Counted from the stretch's first letter, positions 17,115 to 26,077 are shown. The stretch is 64,000 bases of DNA from Bacillus methanolicus (GCF_008764295.1 NZ_VTQX01000017.1:23610-87609); one strand, 5' to 3'. Numbers and translations: made by a program. The notes: a model not told the origin generated them from the sequence alone.

Positions 17115-17801
17115 ATGGGAGATTACTTTGTGCGAACTGATGGTCCAGAGTCATGGAGAAAATGCCTTGCTAATCCTGATAAGCAGTGGAAAAGTGGATA
17201 TTCGGCTTACGAATTGGCTTATTGCTGGGAAGGAGCCACGAAACTACCAGCTTGTGTTGAAAGAGTATTCAAACAAAGTGAGTTACCAATATTCAAAAAT
17301 GTAGAAGTATTATTTGGATTTCCAGAGTACAAAGTGCCTTTACCTGGTGGGAGGGCAAGCTCTCAAAACGATCTTTTTATTCTTGCCAAGTCAAATGCTG
17401 AACTATTAACGATTATGGTCGAAGGAAAGGTTTCAGAGCCTTTTGGAGTAACTGTGGAAACTTGGCTGGGGAATCATCCTAGTAAAGGGAAGAGAAATAG
17501 ACTAGATTCAATACTCGAAATATTAGGTTTGCAAGAAAAACAAGTGCTTAAAATAAGGTACCAATTATTACATAGAGCAGCATCTGCGATGATGGAGGCC
17601 GCTAATATGACTGCCAAGCATACACTAATGCTTGTTCATTCATTTAGTGAAACTGGAAAATGGTATTCAGACTATGCAGAGTTTGTTAAACTATTTCATC
17701 TATCTCCTACGAAAGATAGCATAGTGGGCCAAGTACAAATTCAAGGTATAAATCTTTATTTTGGTTGGGTTACTGGAAGAAAAATAAGTACTATTGATTG
17801 A
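17115..17801 (+). CDS. Nuclease-like protein of unknown function, partner of Nmad3 gene
   Basis: This 228-residue protein has a region compatible with a PD-(D/E)XK nuclease core: SQNDLFILAK (Asp86), then a strand TIMVEGKVSEPFG with an E-x-K triad (Glu103, Lys105). The N-terminal part carries WRKCLANPDKQWKSGYSAYELA, which I recall from an uncharacterised DUF (possibly DUF6946). I chose the ATG at 17115 because AGGAGG lies 7 bases upstream. An ATG at 17088 would overlap the preceding stop. The pairing with an Nmad3 gene suggests a modification/restriction-type function. That is inference, and nuclease activity is unproven. Confidence 0.6.
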   Translation: MGDYFVRTDGPESWRKCLANPDKQWKSGYSAYELAYCWEGATKLPACVERVFKQSELPIFKNVEVLFGFPEYKVPLPGGRASSQNDLFILAKSNAELLTIMVEGKVSEPFGVTVETWLGNHPSKGKRNRLDSILEILGLQEKQVLKIRYQLLHRAASAMMEAANMTAKHTLMLVHSFSETGKWYSDYAEFVKLFHLSPTKDSIVGQVQIQGINLYFGWVTGRKISTID

Positions 17802-17822
17802 TTTGAAAAAACTACTTTATTT

Positions 17823-17975
17823 ATGGCAGAGAAAAGATTAACGAAGCAAATCGTTTTGGTGAATTTGATTTTATCACTTGCAGCTACAGTTACGTTAGGT
17901 ACTACAATGGGAATCAAAGGAGGCATTTCAAGAAATAATGGAGAATTGATACAGCAAATCGGAGAGCTATTATAA
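17823..17975 (+). CDS. Possible 50-residue membrane peptide
   Basis: A 50-codon frame in the gap after the nuclease-like gene encodes MAEKRLTKQIVLVNLILSLA and continues with a small, Thr/Gly-rich hydrophobic stretch. One transmembrane helix (about residues 9-30) is plausible. There is no clear SD, and I recognise no family. It may be a small membrane protein or a gene remnant. Confidence 0.25.
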   Translation: MAEKRLTKQIVLVNLILSLAATVTLGTTMGIKGGISRNNGELIQQIGELL

Positions 17976-18037
17976 CTGTTCAATTCTTCCGAGAAGTAAA
18001 CGGTTATGAAAGTGACGATAAATCGAGGTGGAAAATA

Positions 18038-19423
18038 ATGAGAAAAGAAGAGTTGGAGCCGCAATTCACATCATTATTTACAGAGATTAAAAATCAAGGA
18101 TTTTTCAATGGTGTGGTACTTGTAGCTGTTGAAGGGAAAACAGTGTTATGTGAAGCGATAGGGAGAGCGGAATACAATGATGGGAACGGGCGCCATTTGA
18201 CGAGGGGTTCCATGTTCGAACTGGCTTCTGTATCCAAACCAATTACGGCTTTAGGTATTGTCCGTTTGCAACAACAAGGGAAGTTGAATTGGGATGATCC
18301 CATTGCTAACTGGATTCCTGAACTGCCGTATCCAGGAATTACAGTACGACATTTACTCAGTCATACATCGGGTTTACCTGATTATATGGAGTTATTTGCA
18401 AACAAGTGGGATCCTATGCGTTATGCTTACAATGAGGATGTGCTGCGTATGCTGATTGAGCATCAGCCTGAGCCGTTGTTTGCTCCTAATGAGAGTTGGC
18501 TGTACAGCAACACGGGTTATATTTTGTTAGCCATCCTCATCGAGCGGATTAGTGGTCAGAGTTACGGCGACTTTTTGGACGAACAAATCTTTCAACCTCT
18601 CGGGATGAAGCGAACGCAGGTCTATAATCGCCGAGTCGATCCAAGGAATGTTCCAGATGATTACGCTTTTGGGTATGTTTATAGGATTGAACATGGGTAT
18701 GTTTTGCCTGATGAAATTCCGGAACTGAATTATGTAAAATATTTAGATGGGTTACAAGGGGATGGGATGGTCAATAGTACCGCTGATGATTTATTGCGAC
18801 TGGATAGGGGCCTGTATGCTGATGATTTCTTTAATTCGAGTGTGCGCCAGTTGATTTTTTCTCCAGTTACAATGAATAATGGTGAGACATTTGATTATGG
18901 AATGGGCTGGCTGCTTGAGGATGATGAGCGACTTGGGAAAAGCGTCTACCACAGTGGAGGTTGGCCAGGATACTCTACATTACTTAAACGTTACATTGAC
19001 CGTGATCTCACATTAATTATGCTGCAAAATGGCGAGCGGGATCATGCTTACACACAGCAGTTGGTGAATAGCATCGAACAGATTTTAAGTGGGGAGGCTT
19101 ACACGGTACCAAAGCCTTTAGAGAATAAGAAAATCATTCCACTAGATCTGAAGAAGGCTGGGACATTGCTTGGAAAATACAGATTTTCAAATGAACAGGG
19201 AGATATTTTTGATGTAGATGTATTTGTAGAGCAGGATAAGTTATATTTGAAGATGGGAAATGGAATGGTGCTAAAGTTGTTACCATTATCATCAACACGC
19301 TACTATGAGGAACAAACGGCGACAGAACTTGAGTTTCATAGCGATGAGGGTGACGAGGGGATGCGACTAATTTGGCATTCAAATGCTGAGCCGGAGATAG
19401 CGGAGCGGGTAGTTATGGATTAA
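18038..19423 (+). CDS. Serine hydrolase, beta-lactamase (class C-like) family
   Basis: This 461-residue protein has the penicillin-binding/AmpC-type fold. The active-site motifs are SVSK (SxxK, about residue 67), YSN (YxN) within WLYSNTGYILLA, and HSGGWPGY (the KTG equivalent, HxG). A C-terminal beta domain (about 345-461) is typical of the esterase/D-aminopeptidase group. No signal peptide is seen, so it may act in the cytoplasm. SD GAGGTGG precedes the ATG at 18038. The family includes esterases, peptidases and penicillin-recognising enzymes, so substrate is open. A terminator follows. Confidence 0.92.
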   Translation: MRKEELEPQFTSLFTEIKNQGFFNGVVLVAVEGKTVLCEAIGRAEYNDGNGRHLTRGSMFELASVSKPITALGIVRLQQQGKLNWDDPIANWIPELPYPGITVRHLLSHTSGLPDYMELFANKWDPMRYAYNEDVLRMLIEHQPEPLFAPNESWLYSNTGYILLAILIERISGQSYGDFLDEQIFQPLGMKRTQVYNRRVDPRNVPDDYAFGYVYRIEHGYVLPDEIPELNYVKYLDGLQGDGMVNSTADDLLRLDRGLYADDFFNSSVRQLIFSPVTMNNGETFDYGMGWLLEDDERLGKSVYHSGGWPGYSTLLKRYIDRDLTLIMLQNGERDHAYTQQLVNSIEQILSGEAYTVPKPLENKKIIPLDLKKAGTLLGKYRFSNEQGDIFDVDVFVEQDKLYLKMGNGMVLKLLPLSSTRYYEEQTATELEFHSDEGDEGMRLIWHSNAEPEIAERVVMD

Positions 19424-19444
19424 GGTAAAAAAAGTTCTCTTATA

Positions 19445-19479
19445 GGCAGAAACTCTTAAATGAGAGGTTCTGTCTTTTT
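19445..19479 (+). terminator. Rho-independent terminator
   Basis: A 12-bp stem, GGCAGAAACTCT (19445-19456) with AGAGGTTCTGTC (19463-19474), has one mismatch and one wobble. It is followed by TTTTT and lies about 20 bases after the serine hydrolase stop codon. Confidence 0.75.
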
Positions 19480-19738
19480 CTTAATTTATTAGATTCGGTG
19501 AGTCTATGAAAGAGAATTCTCCTACCATGGATGTAATAAGGGTAATAGGTGTACTTACCAATCCTTTCTGTTGTACAGGGATTGCAACAATGGATTCAAT
19601 AGACTTAGAGAGAAGATTTCCACACACAAATTCTCTTTTAATTTTGCAGTCGTTGCACTGTGAGACTTTATAATGCTAGTATGATAGAGGAAGTGTTAGT
19701 AACGATAATAGCAGTTTAAAAGAGAATGAGGTGTTTAT
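19480..19738. other. Intergenic stretch before signal peptidase
   Basis: Beyond the terminator at its left border, nothing recognisable is seen here except the SD (GAGGTG) of the following gene. Confidence 0.45.
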
Positions 19739-20305
19739 GTGGAGAAAAAGAAAGAAAAAAATGAACTATTCGAATGGATAAAAACAATAGGGATTGTGTT
19801 TGTTTCCGCATGGGGCATTCACTTTTTTCTATTTGAACCGATTGAAGTTAATGGTGCCTCAATGATGCCTACATTTGAAAATGGAGATAGAGTTGTGGTC
19901 GATAAAATAGGCCCCCAATTAACGGATTATGAGAGATTTGATGTCGTTGTATTTGAAGCAAAAAAAGATACTAATTATATTAAACGTATTATTGGTATCC
20001 CTGGGGACCGCATTGTTTATGAAAATGATGAGCTTTTTATTAATGGTGAGAAATATGAAGAACCTTATTTAGAAGAATATAAAGATAGATTAAAGGACAG
20101 CGGTACTTTTACTGAAGACTTTACATTAGAAGAGTATTTAGGTGAAGAAGTAGTGCCAGATGGATACTTTTTTGTCCTAGGAGATAATCGCCGGAATAGT
20201 ACTGATAGTCGAGATCCAAGTGTAGGATTTGTATCAAAGGATAAAATATTGGGAACTGCAAAAGTCGTTTTCTTTCCCCTAGATAATTTAAAAATCATAA
20301 AATAA
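19739..20305 (+). CDS. lepB: Signal peptidase I
   Basis: This 188-residue protein has the standard Gram-positive type I signal peptidase layout. One N-terminal membrane helix (about residues 12-32) is followed by box B GASMMPTFENGDRV with the catalytic serine, box D YIKRIIGIPGDR with the catalytic lysine, and box E GDNRRNSTDSRD. It cleaves signal peptides from exported proteins at the outer face of the membrane. The start is GTG at 19739 with SD GAGGTG. An ATG two bases earlier is in another frame. It is a typical one-gene unit with a terminator downstream. Confidence 0.95.
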   Translation: MEKKKEKNELFEWIKTIGIVFVSAWGIHFFLFEPIEVNGASMMPTFENGDRVVVDKIGPQLTDYERFDVVVFEAKKDTNYIKRIIGIPGDRIVYENDELFINGEKYEEPYLEEYKDRLKDSGTFTEDFTLEEYLGEEVVPDGYFFVLGDNRRNSTDSRDPSVGFVSKDKILGTAKVVFFPLDNLKIIK

Positions 20306-20430
20306 TAAAGTGCTATGAGTGAGGCAATGTTGTTATTGTCTACTTTTGTTCGTATTTTGTGGATGTACATAATGAAATCGATTATAAAAAAATCGATGTT
20401 TTTTGACTGCATTTTTGCGAGTATTATGAG

Positions 20431-20477
20431 CCGTGTAAGTAAGGAATGTAACGACTCCTTACTCACACGGTGTTTTT
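20431..20477 (+). terminator. Rho-independent terminator after lepB
   Basis: A 15-bp stem, CCGTGTAAGTAAGGA (20431-20445) with TCCTTACTCACACGG (20456-20470), has a single wobble and is followed by TGTTTTT. It lies about 125 bases after the signal peptidase stop. Confidence 0.85.
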
Positions 20478-20552
20478 AATTTGATATTGGAATCTTCCTG
20501 AATACAATTGATCCTTCAAGCGCCCGAAATTTCTTAGAAAATTTCTGTTTCC

Positions 20553-20586
20553 ACTCTTCCTTATGTTGGAGATGGTAAGGAAGAGT
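20553..20586. repeat. Perfect inverted repeat of unknown role
   Basis: ACTCTTCCTTA (20553-20563) and TAAGGAAGAGT (20576-20586) form a perfect 11-bp dyad with a 12-base centre. No T-run follows on either side, so it is not an obvious terminator. It lies about 150 bases upstream of the Rrf2 promoter. Confidence 0.55.
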
Positions 20587-20733
20587 AAAGTTAAAATTGA
20601 TTCAATTTAACCCGATAGCGCATTAAATCCTGAATTTGAGGAATAGGTAAGGGTGGGTTCAAATGCATTATTATCTTAGGACTTATCGGTTATCTTGATT
20701 TCATTGCGTATGTGGAGAAGGACAGCGGATTTG

Positions 20734-20762
20734 TTGACAGCGAAACTAAATGAGGATATTAT
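20734..20762 (+). promoter_or_regulatory. SigA-type promoter of the Rrf2 regulator gene
   Basis: The -35 TTGACA (20734-20739) and the -10 TATTAT (20757-20762) are separated by exactly 17 bp. The start codon of the Rrf2 gene lies 38 bases downstream of the -10. Confidence 0.75.
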
Positions 20763-20799
20763 AGACAAGTAAAGTCTCTTTTTAAAAGGTGGTGGAACA

Positions 20800-21195
20800 A
20801 TGAAATATTCTCGGGCTACAGATTATGCGTTACATACTATGCTTTTCCTCGCTCAGGCTACTCCGAGAGAAACGATTAGTGTTCATAAATTAGCGGAGCG
20901 ACAAAATGTTTCTCCTACCTATCTTTCGAAAATATTAACGAAACTTGTTAAGGCAGGAATGATTGAGTCCTTGCCAGGGGTGAATGGTGGCTATAAATTG
21001 AAAAGCAATTGGGAGAACATTTCGTTTCTAGATGTGATTCATGCTATTGAAGGTTCTGCTTCTTTGTTTGATTGCAGTTTCGACCATGGTCCGCAATGCC
21101 CAATTCAAAGGGTAGTTGAGCAAGCAGAAAAGAAGATGGAGGATTACTTAAAAAGTATGACGATAGCAGCTCTTGCAAAAGAAGCTCAATGCTGA
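20800..21195 (+). CDS. Rrf2 family transcriptional regulator
   Basis: This 131-residue protein has an N-terminal winged helix with the Rrf2 signature: MKYSRATDYALHTMLFLA, then LAERQNVSPTYLSKILTKLVKAG and GVNGGYKL. Cysteines occur at DCSF, QCPI and the C-terminal end, spaced as in members that bind an Fe-S cluster or sense redox, although the IscR/NsrR three-Cys pattern is not exact. SD AAGGTGGTGG precedes the ATG. It is followed 96 bases later by a methyltransferase gene, which may be its target. Confidence 0.92.
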   Translation: MKYSRATDYALHTMLFLAQATPRETISVHKLAERQNVSPTYLSKILTKLVKAGMIESLPGVNGGYKLKSNWENISFLDVIHAIEGSASLFDCSFDHGPQCPIQRVVEQAEKKMEDYLKSMTIAALAKEAQC

Positions 21196-21291
21196 TAAAT
21201 TTTTTTACTATCATTAAGGACAAAAGGAGTCTTTAAACTCTTTGAATGGATTAGTTAGATTGTTTGAAATAAAAGGAAGAGGTGTGTAGCA

Positions 21292-22188
21292 ATGTTAAAA
21301 GATATTTATAATGAATTCGCTTGGGAAAAAGCTTGGAGAGAGGATCGATCGACAAGTGTAAATACGATGAAAGAAGGGGGGATAGAGCCGACACGCGCTT
21401 TTGATTCAATTGCTCAAAGGTACAATGAGCAATCATTTAGCGAAGAGGGTAAAATGCGAACAGAGCGAATTATCGGTTGGCTGGAAGACCAAGGAGTAGA
21501 TTTTAATGGAGCCTCTGTATTGGACATCGGCGCAGCGTCCGGCGGATTTTCCATTCCCTTTGCGGAAAGGGGAGCGCAAGTGACAGCCGTTGAACCTTGT
21601 CTCCCATTTGTGAAACTGTTAGAGGAAAACAGCAAAAAGTGGGCTAAGGATAATGTAGAGATAGTTGAGGGTGCTTTTGAAAATATTGATATAAAACAGC
21701 AGGGATGGGAAGGGGCCTTTGATGTAGTATTCGTGTCTATGTGTCCAGCGATAGTGGATTGGGAGAGCGTAGAGAAAGTATTGAGTTGCGCCAGGAAGTA
21801 TTGTTATATTAGTCTGTCAGCAGGTCCAAAGGAGCATAGTCTTATCGATGAATTATTACCGCTTCTAAAAAGTCCTTACAACAAACCCAATAGTGCTGAG
21901 ATGATGTATTTGATGCAGCTGCTTTTACTGAAAGGGTATGCATTTCATTCGCTTGTCACTCGAGAAATGAAAGTCACTGAGTTGTCTCGAGATGCCGCTA
22001 TTCAAGAGGTTTTGAACTGGTTAAAAATTTATAAACTTCCTATAAATGAAGAAACACATCGTATCATTGAAGATTATTTGGATCAATATGATTCAAGTAA
22101 CAAAATAACGATTCACCAGGGAGGACGATTCGGTAAGGTACTTATTAAATTGCAAGATCAAAGCATGAAATTCGCAAAAAAAGATTGA
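21292..22188 (+). CDS. Class I SAM-dependent methyltransferase
   Basis: This 298-residue protein has the SAM-binding motif I VLDIGAASGGFSIPFAERGA followed by VTAVEPC (about residues 78-104) and motif post-II DVVFVSMCPAIV. The N-terminal 75 residues contain YNEFAWEKAWRED, and the C-terminal third is helical. The substrate (small molecule or macromolecule) is not evident. SD GGAAGAGG is present. The gene probably shares regulation with the Rrf2 gene just upstream. Confidence 0.88.
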   Translation: MLKDIYNEFAWEKAWREDRSTSVNTMKEGGIEPTRAFDSIAQRYNEQSFSEEGKMRTERIIGWLEDQGVDFNGASVLDIGAASGGFSIPFAERGAQVTAVEPCLPFVKLLEENSKKWAKDNVEIVEGAFENIDIKQQGWEGAFDVVFVSMCPAIVDWESVEKVLSCARKYCYISLSAGPKEHSLIDELLPLLKSPYNKPNSAEMMYLMQLLLLKGYAFHSLVTREMKVTELSRDAAIQEVLNWLKIYKLPINEETHRIIEDYLDQYDSSNKITIHQGGRFGKVLIKLQDQSMKFAKKD

Positions 22189-22432
22189 GAAGAAAAAACA
22201 TGTTTTTTTTAGCGAGGAGTTTTTGAGTACATTATAAATCATCTTCTAAATCTAATCGTTATACATTTAATCGCATTTTGGGCCAAGACAAGAAATGAAA
22301 TGCTTAGAAAACACCTGGCTATGCCGGGGGTTCCAGAGAGCTTAAAGCGTGGTAACAAAAAACCTCACTTCATGGTAGGATAAAGTTGGTTTCTCGACCA
22401 CTTTATCTCACGCATGAAGGAGGTATGCCCTG

Positions 22433-22561
22433 ATGAAGGACATGAATAGTTTAGCACACACAACATGGAATTGTAAGCATCACATAGTATTTGCACCAAA
22501 ATACAGAAGGCAAATGATCTATGGAAAATACAGAAAGAGTAACAGAAATACAATAATATGA
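22433..22561 (+). pseudogene. tnpA: Truncated IS200-type transposase tnpA
   Basis: The frame encodes 42 residues matching the N-terminus of IS200/IS605-family TnpA: MKDMNSLAHTTWNC, then KHHIVFAPKYRRQMIYGK. After GKYRKS it loses family likeness and stops at TGA 22559-22561. A full TnpA has about 130-150 residues with an HUH motif and a catalytic Tyr; both are missing, so no activity is expected. Confidence 0.85.
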
Positions 22562-22629
22562 GTATGAATGGTTTCCTCAAAAATGGGATAATTAGAATGT
22601 GGTAAAATCCTAATTTGAGAAAAAATTTT

Positions 22630-22661
22630 AAGAACCGCTTTTAATTGTGGTTCTTTTTTTA
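22630..22661 (+). terminator. Hairpin with T-run at the right side of the IS200 relic
   Basis: AAGAACCGC (22630-22638) pairs with GTGGTTCTT (22647-22655), with one wobble, and is followed by a T-run. It may be the original right-end hairpin of the element and would also work as a terminator. Confidence 0.65.
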
Positions 22662-22998
22662 ATTGTTCTATAAGAGTTCATCATAAAGCTAGCAAACTAG
22701 ACCAGCCCCAATTTATGCCGCTTTTCCATATTTAAGTGAGATGCAATTATATTAAAGAATTCGGGCTACGTGGACAAATTGCACAACATTTTAAAGGATT
22801 ATTTGATGATTTGTCTAATGTTATGTAAGTGGTATCATTATACGATAAATTTAAAATATTCTGTATATTAAAAATTGAAAGTTCTTTTATTTGAGTTCAG
22901 TTGCTGGCAAAGGAGGTTGTGTAGTTTTAATAAGCACAGAAGGTTGTGGAGGAAAACTAATTAGTTTGATCTATTGAATTGAAGGGGGAGAAACGGGA

Positions 22999-23283
22999 AT
23001 GAAGCATAGCCAGATTGATCAAAATGATCCAAGGTTTAAAATAGCTAACAAAGAAGCATTAATAGGGGTTGCTCTCGTTGTCATCAATTTTATATGGTGG
23101 TATGGCTTCGCATACGGGTTAGGTTCTGTTCCTCCTGAAGAATATACATATGTCTTCGGGTTGCCGGCATGGTTCTTTTACAGTTGTGTTGTGGGGACGC
23201 TGTTAATGATTGTCCTTGTAATCATTGTTGTAAAAGGGTTTTTGACGGAAGTAAGTTTTGAGGAAGAGGAGGAGAATAGATGA
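22999..23283 (+). CDS. YhdT family small membrane protein (symporter companion)
   Basis: This 94-residue protein has two hydrophobic helices (about residues 22-40 and 57-80). It matches YhdT/DUF997, a small membrane protein usually encoded before a PanF-type symporter. The motif IANKEALIGVALVVINFIWW (20 residues) is typical. Its stop codon overlaps the symporter start (ATGA), so the two are translated together. It is thought to be an accessory subunit; its role is unproven. SD AAGGGGGAG is strong. Confidence 0.85.
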   Translation: MKHSQIDQNDPRFKIANKEALIGVALVVINFIWWYGFAYGLGSVPPEEYTYVFGLPAWFFYSCVVGTLLMIVLVIIVVKGFLTEVSFEEEEENR

Positions 23284-24734
23284 ACTGGCAAGTAATGTTT
23301 CCATTAGTTATTTTTGTGATTTCAATATTTGTTGTCGGTTTTTGGTCCTCCCGTTATCTCAAGAATTCTACTAATTTTTTGCAGGAATATTTCCTTGGAA
23401 GCAGGGAGTTAGGTGGTTTTATTTTAGCGATGACGATGGTGGCTACATATGGTAGTGCGAGTAGTTTTATCGGTGGTCCGGGTACTGCGTATACTCAAGG
23501 ATTGGGCTGGGTTTTGCTCGCTATGGCCCAAGTAGCGACAGGTTATTTTACGTTATTAATTCTTGGGAAAAAATTTGCCATATATGCTCGTAAATATAAG
23601 GCGATCACGCTTATTGATTTTTTAAGAAGTCGCTATAACAACAATAAATCTGTTTCAATTTTAGCTGCATTTAGCATTATTATCTTTATCTTTTCTGCAA
23701 TGGCAGCCCAATGGGTTGGCGGGGCTAGATTAATTGAATCGATAACAGGTCTCTCGTATACCTCTGCTCTGTTTATTTTTGCAATCTGTGTCATTATCTA
23801 TGTCATTATCGGTGGCTTTCGTGCTGTCGCTGTAACCGATACAATCCAAGGGATCGTAATGCTTGTAGGTACATTTATTATTTTAATTGGCACTATTATA
23901 GCGGGTGGTGGTATTTCGAATATTATGGCAGAACTTGTTTCGGAAAATCCAAATCTCGTAACTCCGTTCGGACATGATGGTGGTCTCACTCCAGCTTATG
24001 TATCTTCCTTCTGGATTTTAGTCGGTGTTGGGGTTGTTGCGTTGCCGCAGGTTACGGTTCGGGCAATGTCGTACAAAAGCTCAAAAGCTATGCATCGTGC
24101 ACTTGTTACTGGAACGATTGTTGTTGGTTTTATCATGCTTGGGATGCATTTAATCGGGGTATTTGCAAGACCGATTCTTCCTGGCATCGAAGTTGGGGAT
24201 ACCGTTATGCCTATGATTACGATGGAAGTACTACCACCATGGCTTGCTGGCGTTGTACTTGCAGCACCACTAGCAGCGATCATGTCCACGGTGGACTCCC
24301 TTTTGTTATTAGTAAGCTCCGCAGTAGTAAAGGATGTGTATTTAAATTTCATCAAACCGGAAGCAACGAATAAACAAATAAAACAAGTTAGTTTCAGTGT
24401 GACCACGGTATTAGGAATCTTAGTGTTTGCGATCGCATTAAGTCCACCGGATTTATTAATTTGGTTGAACCTATTCGCATTTGGGGGCTTACAGTCTGCA
24501 TTTATATGGCCGGTCATAATGGGGCTCTATTGGCAACGTGGAAATGAACATGGTGCACTTGCTTCAATGATTGTTGGTGCTTCCTCCTATATTATTATTC
24601 ATAATTTTGCGCCGAATATGATGGGTGTTCATTCTGTTGTATTTCCAATATTATTTTCACTCATTGCATTTGTCCTTGTTAGTTTCTTGACTAAAAATTC
24701 CTCATTTAGCAGTACGAATAAATTACATGCTTAA
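23280..24734 (+). CDS. Sodium:solute symporter, PanF-like
   Basis: This 484-residue membrane protein of the SSS family has about 13 helices. It shows YFLGSRELGGFILAMTMVAT, then YGSASSFIGGPG, a common SSS core, and RAMSYKSSKAMHRALVTG, which is similar to the pantothenate symporter PanF. The C-terminal part is shorter than in transporters with added domains. Gene neighbours (YhdT partner, M20 amidohydrolase, dehydrogenases) suggest that it takes up an amide-containing organic acid here rather than pantothenate for CoA synthesis. That choice is inference. Confidence 0.88.
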   Translation: MNWQVMFPLVIFVISIFVVGFWSSRYLKNSTNFLQEYFLGSRELGGFILAMTMVATYGSASSFIGGPGTAYTQGLGWVLLAMAQVATGYFTLLILGKKFAIYARKYKAITLIDFLRSRYNNNKSVSILAAFSIIIFIFSAMAAQWVGGARLIESITGLSYTSALFIFAICVIIYVIIGGFRAVAVTDTIQGIVMLVGTFIILIGTIIAGGGISNIMAELVSENPNLVTPFGHDGGLTPAYVSSFWILVGVGVVALPQVTVRAMSYKSSKAMHRALVTGTIVVGFIMLGMHLIGVFARPILPGIEVGDTVMPMITMEVLPPWLAGVVLAAPLAAIMSTVDSLLLLVSSAVVKDVYLNFIKPEATNKQIKQVSFSVTTVLGILVFAIALSPPDLLIWLNLFAFGGLQSAFIWPVIMGLYWQRGNEHGALASMIVGASSYIIIHNFAPNMMGVHSVVFPILFSLIAFVLVSFLTKNSSFSSTNKLHA

Positions 24735-24834
24735 AAATATAGAGGTGGAGAATTTAAAAGAGATGTGTGAAAAAAAGCATCATCTAATAGCGTGTATCCA
24801 CCTTTCGAATTTTTTATAAAGAAAGGAGCATAAC

Positions 24835-26070
24835 ATGCCGTCAATTAAACAATCTTATGTAAATAGAAGTGTTAGAGATCGAGAGGAAGTGATTGAATTA
24901 ACGAAAAAACTAGTGCAAATTTCGAGTGTGTATCGACCTGGTATTGAAGGAGGAAACGAAGAAAAAGTTGCAAATTTCGTTGCCCAATATTTAAGAGAAT
25001 TAGGCATTGAAGTTCATGTTGAAGAGGTTGAGCCAGGACGACCAAATGTCATTGGAATCGTTGATTCGGGTAAGCCAGGTCCGACGTTGTTATTTGAAGG
25101 TCATACAGATGTAGTTACCGAGGGAGATCGGAAGGCATGGTCATATGATCCGTTTGGAGCAGTTATAGAGAACGGGCGCATGTATGGCAGGGGAACGAAT
25201 GATACGAAAGGAAATCTGGCATGTATGATCACAGCAACTCATTCCCTTTTAAGAGATCAAGAGGAATGGTCAGGGAAAATCATTCTTTGTATTCCATGTG
25301 ATGAAGAGGGAATGATGATTGGCATCAAGCATTTTATTAGGCGAGGTTGGGCGGAAAATGTAGATGGAGCGATCATTTGTGAACCGGAAGAAAATCAAGT
25401 ATGCGTGACTCAGAAAGGTGCGATGCGCATCATTATCCGTGTCTTTGGAAAAATGGCTCATGGTGCTATCCCACTCAGTGGAATTAATCCGAATACGCGA
25501 ATGGCTAAGATCATTTGTGCATTGGATGAGTTTGAACAACGTGAAAAAGAGAGATTAGGCTGTCATCCGCAACTTGGCTGGCCGAGCATTACCCCTACTA
25601 TTCTCCAAGCACCAGTTAGAGGAGAAGCGCAAATCAATGTAGTTCCTGATCAGTGTATGACAACACTTGATGTCAGAACTGTTCCAGGGCAGGAACATGA
25701 AACCATCAAGAAAGAAATTCAAAGTATATTGGACCGGATTGCCAAGAGAGACGAGGACTTTAAGGCAGAGTTCGAGGTCATTGAGGATCGCCCTTGGACG
25801 GAAACGAGTAAGGACGAACCTGTAGTTCAGGCTGTTGCAAAAGCTTATGAAACCGTAACAGGGAAAAAGCCAATTTACAATGGAGTCCCTGGTGCAACAG
25901 ATGGAACTTTCCTGCATTTGGCCGGAGTCCCAATTGTGACAACCGGTGCTGGAGATCGGGAAGTTCCACATCAAATTGATGAAAATGTGGATATAGATGA
26001 ACTGGTAGAAACCACTGAAATCTATCGGACAGCCGCATTGCTGTTTTTAAATCGAGAAGTAAGCAAGTGA
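24835..26070 (+). CDS. M20 family metallopeptidase (ArgE/DapE-like)
   Basis: This 411-residue amidohydrolase carries the M20 metal-ligand set: GHTDVV (His/Asp), GRGTNDTKG (Asp), CDEEG (Glu pair), a later Glu in CEPEE, and VPHQIDE near the C-terminus. The dimerisation domain lies between about residues 195 and 300. Family members remove N-acyl or N-succinyl groups from amino acids. It lies 100 bases after the symporter and 7 bases before the dehydrogenase, in a probable catabolic operon. The ATG at 24835 has SD AAAGGAG. Substrate is unknown; the context favours an imported N-acyl compound. Confidence 0.92.
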   Translation: MPSIKQSYVNRSVRDREEVIELTKKLVQISSVYRPGIEGGNEEKVANFVAQYLRELGIEVHVEEVEPGRPNVIGIVDSGKPGPTLLFEGHTDVVTEGDRKAWSYDPFGAVIENGRMYGRGTNDTKGNLACMITATHSLLRDQEEWSGKIILCIPCDEEGMMIGIKHFIRRGWAENVDGAIICEPEENQVCVTQKGAMRIIIRVFGKMAHGAIPLSGINPNTRMAKIICALDEFEQREKERLGCHPQLGWPSITPTILQAPVRGEAQINVVPDQCMTTLDVRTVPGQEHETIKKEIQSILDRIAKRDEDFKAEFEVIEDRPWTETSKDEPVVQAVAKAYETVTGKKPIYNGVPGATDGTFLHLAGVPIVTTGAGDREVPHQIDENVDIDELVETTEIYRTAALLFLNREVSK

Positions 26071-26077
26071 GGAGAAT

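Larger units (their letters stand above)
22311..22661 (+). mobile_element. IS200-type element relic (internally deleted)
   Basis: The relic contains a left-end hairpin, GATAAAGT(T)GGT (22379-22390) with ACCACTTTATC (22397-22407), in which one T is bulged as in Y1-transposase hairpins. It also has a short GC-rich hairpin at 22313-22329, the first 40 codons of tnpA (22433-22561) and a right hairpin/terminator at 22630-22661. The catalytic part of tnpA is absent. A second relic of the same type lies at 34883-35088. Confidence 0.75.
22189..22998. other. Gene-free stretch with IS200 relic
   Basis: These 810 bases carry the IS200-type relic at 22311-22661 and otherwise AT-rich sequence with no recognised gene. 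The right end holds the SD (AAGGGGGAG) of the YhdT-like gene. Confidence 0.6.
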
